Under the pieces are notes generated by a model. The model was not told where the DNA came from and searched no databases. It saw nothing but the letters and a program-made list of their open reading frames with translations. 6,928 nt of DNA from Bacteroidales bacterium (GTDB lineage Bacteria; Bacteroidota; Bacteroidia; Bacteroidales; UBA3663). The DNA is taken from NCBI GenBank assembly GCA_016293065.1, contig JAEDEY010000095.1, positions 1 to 6,928 of the forward strand, read 5' to 3'. Shown piece by piece: positions 1-6,786 of the stretch. The translations under genes were made by a program, and so were the position numbers. Position 1 is the stretch's first letter; each line of letters opens with the position of its first letter.

Positions 1-1858
1 CGCCATAGAGTCGGCTTGCAAGCACCACATCGTCCTTGATGGTGAAATAGTTGCGAAAATCTATCGTCGCCTTGATGAACTGCGAGAATCGCTGTTCGAG
101 CAGTCGTCGGTCACCCTGTTTGCGGTGTGAGCCGAACTCTCCCATCAGAACATCTAGTATGCCTCCCGCCTCTGCTACTGTAAGCTGAAGGAACTGCTTG
201 TTGCTGCGGTTGTTGCCTGACGAGTTATTGTCATACAGATACGAATAGACTATCTGAGGCACAAACTGATTAGCGAAGCCCTGCTTGAGTACCGGATTCT
301 CGGCAACGACACTGTCGAACTTTTCGCTCGTTGACATTAGCTTGCTGTACGATAACTTGAGTGGTGTGATGGTGTGCGATGATGACTTGCTCGTATAGAA
401 AGTATAGCTCAATTCCCCTGTCGCCTTGAGAAGGTTAAAGAAACCTGCACGGCGCATGATATCGGTCGATAAACTATAGCGTGTAGTCACAGGATTCTCA
501 AAATCAGGACGAATGAAACGGGGCAATTGCAGTCGTGGTGCCGAAAGAGACAGCTTATAGCCAAACTCATAGCTGTTGAAGATTCCTCCTGAACTGCCAA
601 TGCTTCGATTGCCGGTCATCCATTCGTAAGTGGCATTGAGTTCGCCTTGGAAGACCTCTCCTCCCTTAAAGCAGTTGCGCTTCTGGGCAATGAAGTTGAT
701 GCCAGGTCCTGCCTGATTGTTGTCCTTGTATATGGCACGTGCCTCAAGAGTGCCTTGCCATGGATAATTGTAGGTCGAATTGACCTTGAACAGCAAGGAG
801 GTAGTGTCTCGATGAGCCTGTGTACTATCATTGAGTATGGAGAATCCCGTCTGTGTATATTTAAATGTATTCAGACGAGAGATCTTCGTGGTGGCAAGCG
901 AAACGAGCGATGGTTTATAGAGCGCACCCTTGTCAAACGGAATGGTCTCTCTCAAGTACTTCGGCTTTACTCCCAACACCTGATTATAGTCGATACGCAT
1001 GAATCCTATCGAATCATGGTCACTCTTCTTCAGACCTGCACCCCAGTCGAGCGAATACTGCACACTGTCGATAGTACATGGCTTGAGCTGTTTTTCATCA
1101 GCTTCATAATTGAGCATCACGCGCAGTGATATCTTGTTGCTGTTGATGGTACTATCGGCAAAATAGCGAATGGCGTCGGCATTGTAGAAGAAATACCCAC
1201 TGTCACGCATCACTGAAGCTATACGCGCCTTTTCAGCCTCAAGATTGGCAACATTGAAACGGTCGCCCTTCTTCAGAAACGACTCTTGGCGAGTATGTTC
1301 AATGATACTGTCAACAGCTGCAACGCGCGTAGGTAGAAACCTCACCTGCGAGAGCGTCGATTTTTGTGGATACCTGACGGTGTATGCAATCTTCGCCTTT
1401 CGGGGATTTTTCGCATCAAAAATCGTATCATAGGTCACTACTCCATCGAAATATCCTTCTTCCTCCATCTTGATCTCGGCTGCATGGGCTCGCAGTTCAG
1501 GATTGACCTGCGAAAGCAAGGTAGGGTCGCTCTTCAATCTGTTCCAAAGCCAATGACGGAGTCCCTTCTCCTTGGTGGTATATAGCATATTATAGATCCA
1601 GAGTCCGAATGGAAATGGCGACATGTGATAGGCACTGCCCAAGAACGAACTATTAGGAGCCACTTCGAGGGTGAGCGCGACATTGTCCTTGACGGCAGCA
1701 TCGACCGTGTCGGCGTTAATCACGTCGATGCGCTTTACTCCGGTGTAGAGTATCTCGCCTTCGGGCAGCTTACTTGTCGTGCTGCAGGCTGTCAGCAGCA
1801 ATGCTATCGCCAACGATGGTAATAGGCGGAATGCTATCTTTTTCAGTGATGCTATCAT
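1..1858 (-). CDS. tamL: TamL: lipoprotein-type TamA/BamA-family outer-membrane protein (partial, C-terminus beyond left edge)
   Basis: I translated this frame by hand; it is open for 619 codons with no stop before the window edge. The start is the ATG at 1858-1856: an in-frame TAA lies five codons upstream (1873-1871), and the next residues form a lipoprotein signal (KK near the N-terminus, hydrophobic core, lipobox LTAC, Cys25). POTRA-like segments follow at roughly 38-360, with GYF signatures at 135-137 and 221-223. The segment KRNCFKGGE (393-401) resembles the conserved start of BamA-superfamily barrels, and beta-barrel sequence continues to the edge. The window ends at DDVVLASRLYG, just before where the loop-6 VRGF/W-type motif is expected, so perhaps 120-180 residues are missing (inferred from family length). 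Known of the family: TamL replaces TamA in Bacteroidota and pairs with TamB. No Asp/Glu cluster follows Cys25, suggesting its lipid anchor stays on the periplasmic side (inference). Co-transcribed with tamB, overlapping it by 89 bp. Confidence 0.93.
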   Translation of the reverse strand, partial: MIASLKKIAFRLLPSLAIALLLTACSTTSKLPEGEILYTGVKRIDVINADTVDAAVKDNVALTLEVAPNSSFLGSAYHMSPFPFGLWIYNMLYTTKEKGLRHWLWNRLKSDPTLLSQVNPELRAHAAEIKMEEEGYFDGVVTYDTIFDAKNPRKAKIAYTVRYPQKSTLSQVRFLPTRVAAVDSIIEHTRQESFLKKGDRFNVANLEAEKARIASVMRDSGYFFYNADAIRYFADSTINSNKISLRVMLNYEADEKQLKPCTIDSVQYSLDWGAGLKKSDHDSIGFMRIDYNQVLGVKPKYLRETIPFDKGALYKPSLVSLATTKISRLNTFKYTQTGFSILNDSTQAHRDTTSLLFKVNSTYNYPWQGTLEARAIYKDNNQAGPGINFIAQKRNCFKGGEVFQGELNATYEWMTGNRSIGSSGGIFNSYEFGYKLSLSAPRLQLPRFIRPDFENPVTTRYSLSTDIMRRAGFFNLLKATGELSYTFYTSKSSSHTITPLKLSYSKLMSTSEKFDSVVAENPVLKQGFANQFVPQIVYSYLYDNNSSGNNRSNKQFLQLTVAEAGGILDVLMGEFGSHRKQGDRRLLEQRFSQFIKATIDFRNYFTIKDDVVLASRLYG

Positions 1859-4800
1859 TTGAGTTAATGTTTACACTATCTTTGTTGATTGGATTTCTTC
1901 GGCGATTAATACCCATGTCGGCTTGTCGTTCGGCCTCCTGCAATGCCTTGATCTGCCGTTTCAGTTCCTCCTCACGTTTCTTGTTGCTTGGGATGAGAAG
2001 ATTTCGGAACCTGAAGCCCGAACGTTGCTGAACATAACCTACTCCTGTCTCGACAACCTCGCCTTCGAGGATATTCTGATAGTTAGTCTTGCGGAACAAG
2101 CGAATGTAGCTTGAACCATCTTCTTTGGTGAGATATTCGAGCGAAGCATCGTTGATCATTGCATCTCGTTGGCCTTCAGATGCATTGTCGCCCGAAGAAA
2201 TCTTGCCTCCCACTGTGACACGCACTCTGTCGTCGAAGAGCCTCTGGCTGACTTTCACGCTATAGTCAGTACGAACAACTCCATCAGAGTCGTATGTGTC
2301 AATGCCGAGGTTGATGTCGGTATTCTTGAGTTTGTTTGACAACAATGATTCAAGTTCTTTGTTTAGCAAGGAATTGAGGGCAGCATTGGCAGAAGCAAGT
2401 CCCATGGAAGAAGCATTGCCAGGACCCATGTATGTCTGGGCAATGAGCAAGAGCAAAGCCTGCTTCGAACGTTCTTCGGCATTGAGGCTGGAGAGTTCAC
2501 TGGTAATGTTGCCGTCTTCTGGAGCTGAGCAGTCGAAGGTGATGTCGAGTCGGTTGAGCGTACCAGCAATATTGATTGCTACATCGAAATTTACAACTCT
2601 TGCACCAGCCTGATCATTGACTGTCGATTTGACACGCTCCACTGCTACAAGATTGATATTCGGATCAGCCACATCACCATTCCATGATATCCAGCTTCGA
2701 TCGCTGAGAGAGAAGTCCTTGGTCATAGGAATCATAGGCAACTTGTAATAGACCTCTCCGCCAGTGATGTCGTACAATCCACTCAAGAGGAGACTGCCAT
2801 CAGATGCACAGTCAAGTTGCAGCGAGCCACCACCGATGAGTGAGACATGGTCTTTCTCGTTGGTGGGCAGATTAACATAGACCTTGGCATTGTTGGCAAT
2901 GTTCATCTTCAGATCCACCTTTACACCTTCGTCCTTGGCTGACTGTTTCCACGGACGGTCGAGATGGTCGGGCAGGATGCGGTCGACTTCACGGAAGCGC
3001 ACGAATTCGACAAGTTCATCGACCTTGCAGGCACTGCTCAATGGGTCGTCCTCAAGATAATAGACAAGATTTGTGCCTTCGAGAGCCGAGACATTTCCCT
3101 TGATATCGAGATTCGACACTTTTCCTTTGATCGTCATATCTACATTGGCAGGAAGCACACCGTGGATATAGTTTAACTTGTTCTTGCGCTTCTGGTTATT
3201 GAATGCCTGAACCTTGTCGCCCTTTATGATTAGATTGATCTGAGGGTCGGCTATCTGCTCAGAGAAATCGACAGAGCCTCTCAATGTGATTGGATTGCTG
3301 TTGGCACACAATAGTCGATAGTCGCGCAGACGTATTCTGTTGCGCCTTATGCTGATAGTGTCTTCAGGGAAATGGACATCAGCATTGCAGTCGGCATAGT
3401 TGACAAGAGCATCGTGCATCTTGACAAAGCCATTGATTGCCGATGACTCAAAATCCTTTCCCTTGATGACCAGTTCGCCCGAAGTCTCTCCCTTGAACTG
3501 AATGTTATTTGGCAGGAATCCGTTGACAAGAGGAAGAGGGAACTCGTGAATACCGACATTCACATCCACACTATCAGCTATGCTTGCCAGCATGTCAAGT
3601 TTCACAATCTGATCGATAGTGAGTTTGCCGGCTAAACTGATGTCTCCCTGTTCGTCTGTAGCAAGTCCATTGAAAAGCAAGGTATCTGCCTTATATTCAC
3701 CTATATGGAAATTCGACACGTTGCTATTGATGTTGGCATACAAGCTGTTAGGCAATAACTCTATGTCGGCACGCGCATTGATAAGACCTCCTGCATCAAG
3801 ACCGAACTGCAATAGACGTGAGGTATTGGCAATGTCAAGATTCTGAATGTCAAGACAGACATCATTGCCTATGGAATCTTTCTTGCTGGTCAGCAGATTG
3901 ACCGCCATACCTTTCTCATTGCTGAGTCTTAGATCGGCATTTATGCCTAAAGCCTGTGACTCAAGATTCTTGAACTGTGAAATCTGAATGAAATTATCAG
4001 GATTGACATTGAAACGTGTTGCATAAATGAGAGGATCTTCAGTAAACTGTAGCTTAATAGTATCGTTTCTCAAAGCCACAGATGCATCTACGTCATACAT
4101 CTTTATATATTTGCCATTCTCATATTCGAAACAAGCAGAGATGCTATCTGTAAAAACCGAGCCTTTGCCATCGACAATAAACGAGTCTTTGGCTTTAGGA
4201 GCCGAGTAGCTGGCATGGAATCTATAGTCGTAGATATTCTTGTCGTGTTCAGGACGGAAACGCATCTGAATGGTATCAACGTGTTGGTCAACAGTATTGA
4301 ACCCCAAGACGCGAAGCTGAAGGCTAAAGATAGAGTCGTTGCTGATATTCGACTTTATCTGACTGAATCGATAGCCTAATGCCCTTGCTATTGGATAGAA
4401 CGAATTTTCGCGTTTGATGTCAAGTTCTGCCTTGAACCCTGGCAACAGTTCTTGTACCAAAGGCACATTGACAGTAGTATTATCAATCTGACGATTGACC
4501 TCAGCCGTTACCTTATCGATAGAAGTCAAAATCGAGGCAATGCTCTGGTCTGCATCGAGATTGAAGACAGCATCACCACTCTCAAAAGATGCTTCGAGAT
4601 AGTTCTCACGCGACGTGAGCCGGATGTCAATTTCATCGAAAGGATGAATGGTTTCACCATCATCGTAAGTGAGACTGTGAACAAGAAGGTCGGCATAGGC
4701 ATTGTCTTCATAGTCGTATGAGAGCATGACATCACTCTCCATCTTTACCTGTCCTGCGTCAAAAGACATTACCTGTGGCATGTGTAGGAGGTCGAGACGC

Positions 4801-6497
4801 TGAAGATCTATATATCCCTGAAGCGAGACTTTCTTCTTTTCAAAATCTCCTTCGAGCTGTGTGTCGACCATGAGATAAGGATGACCTGATGAAATCTGTG
4901 CGAAGTACCTGCCTTTCTCGAGCTTGGCTTTGAGACTGACATCATAGAGACTGTCACGTTCGCCTTTGCCATTGTTATAATACAATGTGTCGAGTTGAAA
5001 ATTTAAGTCTGTAGATGTATGTCTGCTAGGAAAATCGAAATGACTTCCAGTGGCTTGGACGTGCGTAGTAAGCCCTTCGATGCCTGTGCTTGGCACGAAA
5101 TCAGTGAGTCTCAGGTGATCGGTTTTGACATTGGCGACATAAGCCTCACTGTCCATATTGTATTCAGCAATTCCTTCAAGCACAATGTCATCGGCTTGCT
5201 TGAGCAATACATCGGCTTTTACGAAATTCTTTCTATATGAGCAATCGATTTCAGCAAACAGGTTCTGTGGAAGGAAGTAACTGCGATCATCAGGGTTTCC
5301 CACGAAAGTAGAAAGCAGGAAATCGCCATCTTGGAGCTGACAACGAGCCGTGGCATTTAGCTGTCTCATCTCATTGCTGAATGGATAGACACCGAATCCT
5401 TCGACCAAAATATCTGTATGTTGTGGAATACGAAGCACGAACTCATTGATTTGGAGAGTATCTCGCGAAAGAAAAACGTCAGTCGTAAACGAGGTCTGCT
5501 CCTTTGGCCAATATTGCTCGAAAGAAGGAATATAAGGAGAGACAATGGATATGAGATCAGACGATGACAACATACCAGTGAGACTGCTGTTGAGAGAGCC
5601 TTGTCCCAAGGTATCGAACAAAGACAAGTCGATAGAAAAGTCGCCATTAATTTTCGAATTAGGCATCTTGAAGTCTATATCCTTGGCAGTTATCAATTCT
5701 CCATCCATCAAAAAATGAGTCTGAAAATGTTCGATGGTAAGTGTGCTGTTTCGTTCTTGGGCTGTGAAGTTGTTAACATCAAATGCAATGTATCCGTCAC
5801 GATAAACAAAATTGTCAATGCCGAAATACAAGTTACTCAAGTCAAGATGGTTGTAGTCAAGATAGTCGTCACGATTGACATATCCAACTGCTTCATCAAG
5901 ACTTTTGCCCGACAAATCGTAACGCACATCACCTCCAGTGGCGAAAGCATGATTTAATGCGATAGTCCATGCGAATTTTGACTCATCGTCGATAGTGTCG
6001 GGTACAGATGGACCAATGCCGACTTGTAGGTCAGGATTGTCAATAACGATACGGTTGACATCCACCTTGCTCTCTTCGAGGTTGAGATAGATATTGCTGA
6101 TATCAATATGGTCAATAAAACCCTTGAGCAGAACAGATTGGGTGAGAGTTTCAAAGCCAAGACGGATATCATCGGCTTTGAAACGCTTGACAAGAAAATG
6201 ATCGTTGCCAAGAGGAATGGCATCGAGTGAAGTTTCAAGTTCTCCTAATGAGAAAAGAACCGTGGTGTCGTTCTTGACTGTAGCACCAAGGTCATAGACT
6301 TTAAGCCTTAGAGGGAAGCCAATTCGAATCTTTCCGACACTGAAATTCATTTGGTCGTTGGCACTATTCAGATAGCTGACAGCCTTGTCGCACACAAATG
6401 TCTGTACGGCTGGTATGTAGAGCAACACAGGAATGATGACCACAACCAGCAGCAGTGTCAGAAGAGTATATTTGATGACAGACAAGAACCTTCTCAT
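1770..6497 (-). CDS. tamB: TamB: inner-membrane-anchored periplasm-spanning translocation/assembly module protein
   Basis: Complete 1575-residue protein, a normal length for Bacteroidota TamB. The ATG at 6497 gives MRRF followed by one signal-anchor helix (about residues 11-31), then the AsmA/TamB-like opening VGKIRIGFPLRLKVYDLG. Residues about 45-1090 are repetitive, beta-rich sequence with alternating polar and apolar residues, as expected for the lipid-groove 'beta-taco' fold. Residues about 1090-1505 match the TamB C-terminal domain (DUF490). Recognisable blocks are GGEVYYKLP near 1246, ALLLLIAQTYMG near 1350, and LEGEVVETGVGYV near 1477, the last typical of Bacteroidota members. The DUF490 end is the part known to engage the TamA/TamL barrel. 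A charged, probably helical segment (about 1507-1528) and a DS(I/V/L)-repeat tail follow. About ten cysteines are visible, spread along the chain. It has its own promoter, is first in the operon, and its 3' end overlaps tamL. TamB/AsmA-like proteins are implicated in lipid transfer between the membranes and in outer-membrane protein assembly. Confidence 0.96.
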   Translation of the reverse strand: MRRFLSVIKYTLLTLLLVVVIIPVLLYIPAVQTFVCDKAVSYLNSANDQMNFSVGKIRIGFPLRLKVYDLGATVKNDTTVLFSLGELETSLDAIPLGNDHFLVKRFKADDIRLGFETLTQSVLLKGFIDHIDISNIYLNLEESKVDVNRIVIDNPDLQVGIGPSVPDTIDDESKFAWTIALNHAFATGGDVRYDLSGKSLDEAVGYVNRDDYLDYNHLDLSNLYFGIDNFVYRDGYIAFDVNNFTAQERNSTLTIEHFQTHFLMDGELITAKDIDFKMPNSKINGDFSIDLSLFDTLGQGSLNSSLTGMLSSSDLISIVSPYIPSFEQYWPKEQTSFTTDVFLSRDTLQINEFVLRIPQHTDILVEGFGVYPFSNEMRQLNATARCQLQDGDFLLSTFVGNPDDRSYFLPQNLFAEIDCSYRKNFVKADVLLKQADDIVLEGIAEYNMDSEAYVANVKTDHLRLTDFVPSTGIEGLTTHVQATGSHFDFPSRHTSTDLNFQLDTLYYNNGKGERDSLYDVSLKAKLEKGRYFAQISSGHPYLMVDTQLEGDFEKKKVSLQGYIDLQRLDLLHMPQVMSFDAGQVKMESDVMLSYDYEDNAYADLLVHSLTYDDGETIHPFDEIDIRLTSRENYLEASFESGDAVFNLDADQSIASILTSIDKVTAEVNRQIDNTTVNVPLVQELLPGFKAELDIKRENSFYPIARALGYRFSQIKSNISNDSIFSLQLRVLGFNTVDQHVDTIQMRFRPEHDKNIYDYRFHASYSAPKAKDSFIVDGKGSVFTDSISACFEYENGKYIKMYDVDASVALRNDTIKLQFTEDPLIYATRFNVNPDNFIQISQFKNLESQALGINADLRLSNEKGMAVNLLTSKKDSIGNDVCLDIQNLDIANTSRLLQFGLDAGGLINARADIELLPNSLYANINSNVSNFHIGEYKADTLLFNGLATDEQGDISLAGKLTIDQIVKLDMLASIADSVDVNVGIHEFPLPLVNGFLPNNIQFKGETSGELVIKGKDFESSAINGFVKMHDALVNYADCNADVHFPEDTISIRRNRIRLRDYRLLCANSNPITLRGSVDFSEQIADPQINLIIKGDKVQAFNNQKRKNKLNYIHGVLPANVDMTIKGKVSNLDIKGNVSALEGTNLVYYLEDDPLSSACKVDELVEFVRFREVDRILPDHLDRPWKQSAKDEGVKVDLKMNIANNAKVYVNLPTNEKDHVSLIGGGSLQLDCASDGSLLLSGLYDITGGEVYYKLPMIPMTKDFSLSDRSWISWNGDVADPNINLVAVERVKSTVNDQAGARVVNFDVAINIAGTLNRLDITFDCSAPEDGNITSELSSLNAEERSKQALLLLIAQTYMGPGNASSMGLASANAALNSLLNKELESLLSNKLKNTDINLGIDTYDSDGVVRTDYSVKVSQRLFDDRVRVTVGGKISSGDNASEGQRDAMINDASLEYLTKEDGSSYIRLFRKTNYQNILEGEVVETGVGYVQQRSGFRFRNLLIPSNKKREEELKRQIKALQEAERQADMGINRRRNPINKDSVNINSNDSITEKDSIPPITIVGDSIAADSLQHDK
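1784..1858 (-). other. Lipoprotein signal peptide of TamL (residues 1-25)
   Basis: Residues 1-25 read as a class II signal peptide: MIASLKK, a hydrophobic stretch, then LLLTAC with Cys25 (codon 1786-1784) as the predicted lipidated residue after signal peptidase II cleavage. The residues after the cysteine are STTSKLPEGE, without the acidic run that acts as a surface-export signal in Bacteroidota lipoproteins. This whole segment lies inside the tamB coding region, read in another frame. Confidence 0.88.
1801..1856 (-). repeat. Three copies of GATAGCAT in the tamB/tamL overlap
   Basis: Minus-strand GATAGCAT occurs at 1856-1849, 1838-1831 and 1808-1801. The start-to-start distances are 18 and 30 bp, both multiples of three, so each copy is read in the same phase. 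In the TamB frame each copy encodes Asp-Ser-Ile. In the TamL frame each encodes Ile-Ala followed by Ser, Phe or Leu, supplying hydrophobic residues of the signal peptide. Confidence 0.85.
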
Positions 6498-6523
6498 TAT
6501 AATATAATAGTATTTGCGTGCGA

Positions 6524-6554
6524 CAAAGTTATAAAATAATAATTTATTTCCAAA
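6524..6554 (-). promoter_or_regulatory. Bacteroidota housekeeping promoter of tamB (TTTG-N19-TAACTTTG)
   Basis: On the minus strand TTTG (6554-6551) is followed after exactly 19 bp by TAACTTTG (6531-6524). This matches the -33 TTTG and -7 TAnnTTTG consensus of the Bacteroidota primary sigma factor without a mismatch. Transcription would start near 6517-6520, leaving a leader of about 20 nt before the tamB ATG. The element probably drives both tamB and tamL, because no gap exists between them for a second promoter. Confidence 0.8.
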
Positions 6555-6560
6555 AAGAAT

Positions 6561-6591
6561 TTTGATGAAAATAATAATTGATGTTCATTTG
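6561..6591 (+). promoter_or_regulatory. Possible weak housekeeping promoter facing the clpB-like gene
   Basis: On the plus strand TTTG (6561-6564) is followed after 19 bp by TTCATTTG (6584-6591), a 7-of-8 match to TAnnTTTG whose mismatch falls on the important second base. A start here would give a leader of roughly 190 nt upstream of the clpB-like ATG. In such AT-rich sequence a near match can arise by chance. A rival, TTG (6578-6580) 21 bp before TAACTTTT (6602-6609), is no better. Confidence 0.25.
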
Positions 6592-6661
6592 TAGCAATAA
6601 TTAACTTTTGCTTGCCTTCCTTTAATTTATTATATGAGTATTATGAACTGTATTTGAAGAA

Positions 6662-6687
6662 AAATTGTCTTGAAGTTATGACAATTT
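6662..6687. promoter_or_regulatory. Perfect 8-bp inverted repeat, candidate regulator-binding site
   Basis: AAATTGTC (6662-6669) and GACAATTT (6680-6687) are exact reverse complements separated by 10 nt, giving about two helical turns between half-site centres at 18 bp. The repeat lies between two divergent genes, with its centre about 88 bp upstream of the start predicted from the sigma-54-like element. That is a normal distance for an upstream activator site (inference). It is a poor terminator: the stem has only two G-C pairs and no gene is read into it. Confidence 0.45.
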
Positions 6688-6736
6688 GGCAATAAGATAC
6701 AATAACTGCACTTGTCGTTGGTCAAGATGAATGCTG

Positions 6737-6752
6737 TGGCACGAAAATTGAA
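6737..6752 (+). promoter_or_regulatory. Sigma-54 (RpoN)-like -24/-12 promoter for the clpB-like gene
   Basis: TGGCACG (6737-6743), four bases AAAA, then TTGAA (6748-6752). The consensus is TGGCACG-N4-TTGCW, so the -24 half is perfect and the spacing correct. The -12 half carries GA instead of the usual GC, which weakens the call. A start 12 bp beyond would fall near 6763, about 24 nt before the ATG at 6787, a sensible leader length. The TTTG/TAnnTTTG elements normal for this phylum are not found at a comparable distance. Confidence 0.45.
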
Positions 6753-6786
6753 TAATGGTAGGTATAAACTATAAAATTTAAGCATT

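Larger units (their letters stand above)
1770..1858 (-). other. 89-bp out-of-phase overlap of tamB 3' end and tamL 5' end
   Basis: The tamL ATG (1858) lies 86 nt before the tamB stop codon (1772-1770). tamL is read +1 relative to tamB. The last 29 TamB codons (1547-1575) and the first 29 TamL codons therefore share the same DNA, including the full TamL signal peptide and lipobox. There is no alternative tamL ATG downstream that keeps the signal peptide, and an upstream in-frame stop blocks extension. Such an overlap implies a single transcript and suggests translational coupling or re-initiation (inference). Confidence 0.88.
6498..6786. other. Divergent, AT-rich intergenic region between tamB and the clpB-like gene
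   Basis: These 289 bp have many stops in the frames checked and no credible coding sequence; in particular they contain no ClpB N-domain codons ahead of the clpB-like start. They hold the tamB promoter at the left end, an inverted repeat in the middle-right part, and a sigma-54-like element near the clpB-like start, each listed separately. Neither flanking start has a Shine-Dalgarno sequence; both are preceded by A/T-rich bases, as is usual in Bacteroidota. Confidence 0.85.

Noticed and set aside
647..1129. Open reading frame of 160 codons on the plus strand
   Set aside because: It lies fully antisense to the continuous tamL frame, which shows clear BamA-superfamily sequence there. Its translation has no recognisable domain, so it is a shadow frame.
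1..1858. Possible pseudogene or broken tamL, since the frame has no stop within the window
   Set aside because: The frame is uninterrupted for 619 codons from a good start and ends only at the window edge, short of the expected barrel C-terminus; it is truncated by the window, not broken.
5601..5957. Open reading frame of 118 codons on the plus strand
   Set aside because: It is antisense to the intact tamB frame, and its composition and sequence resemble no family I know.
6662..6687. Inverted repeat read as a rho-independent terminator
   Set aside because: The stem has only two G-C pairs in eight. The short T-rich run occurs only on the minus-strand side, and no gene is transcribed into it from the right. 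A regulatory dyad is more likely.
6711..6726. CTTG...CAAG dyad next to the sigma-54-like element
   Set aside because: Arms are only 4 bp with an 8-nt spacer, which is expected by chance in a region of this size.
6498..6786. Possible remnant of a ClpB N domain or an extra small gene between tamB and the clpB-like gene
   Set aside because: The frames checked contain frequent stops and AT-rich, non-coding-like sequence; no N-domain-like residues were found.
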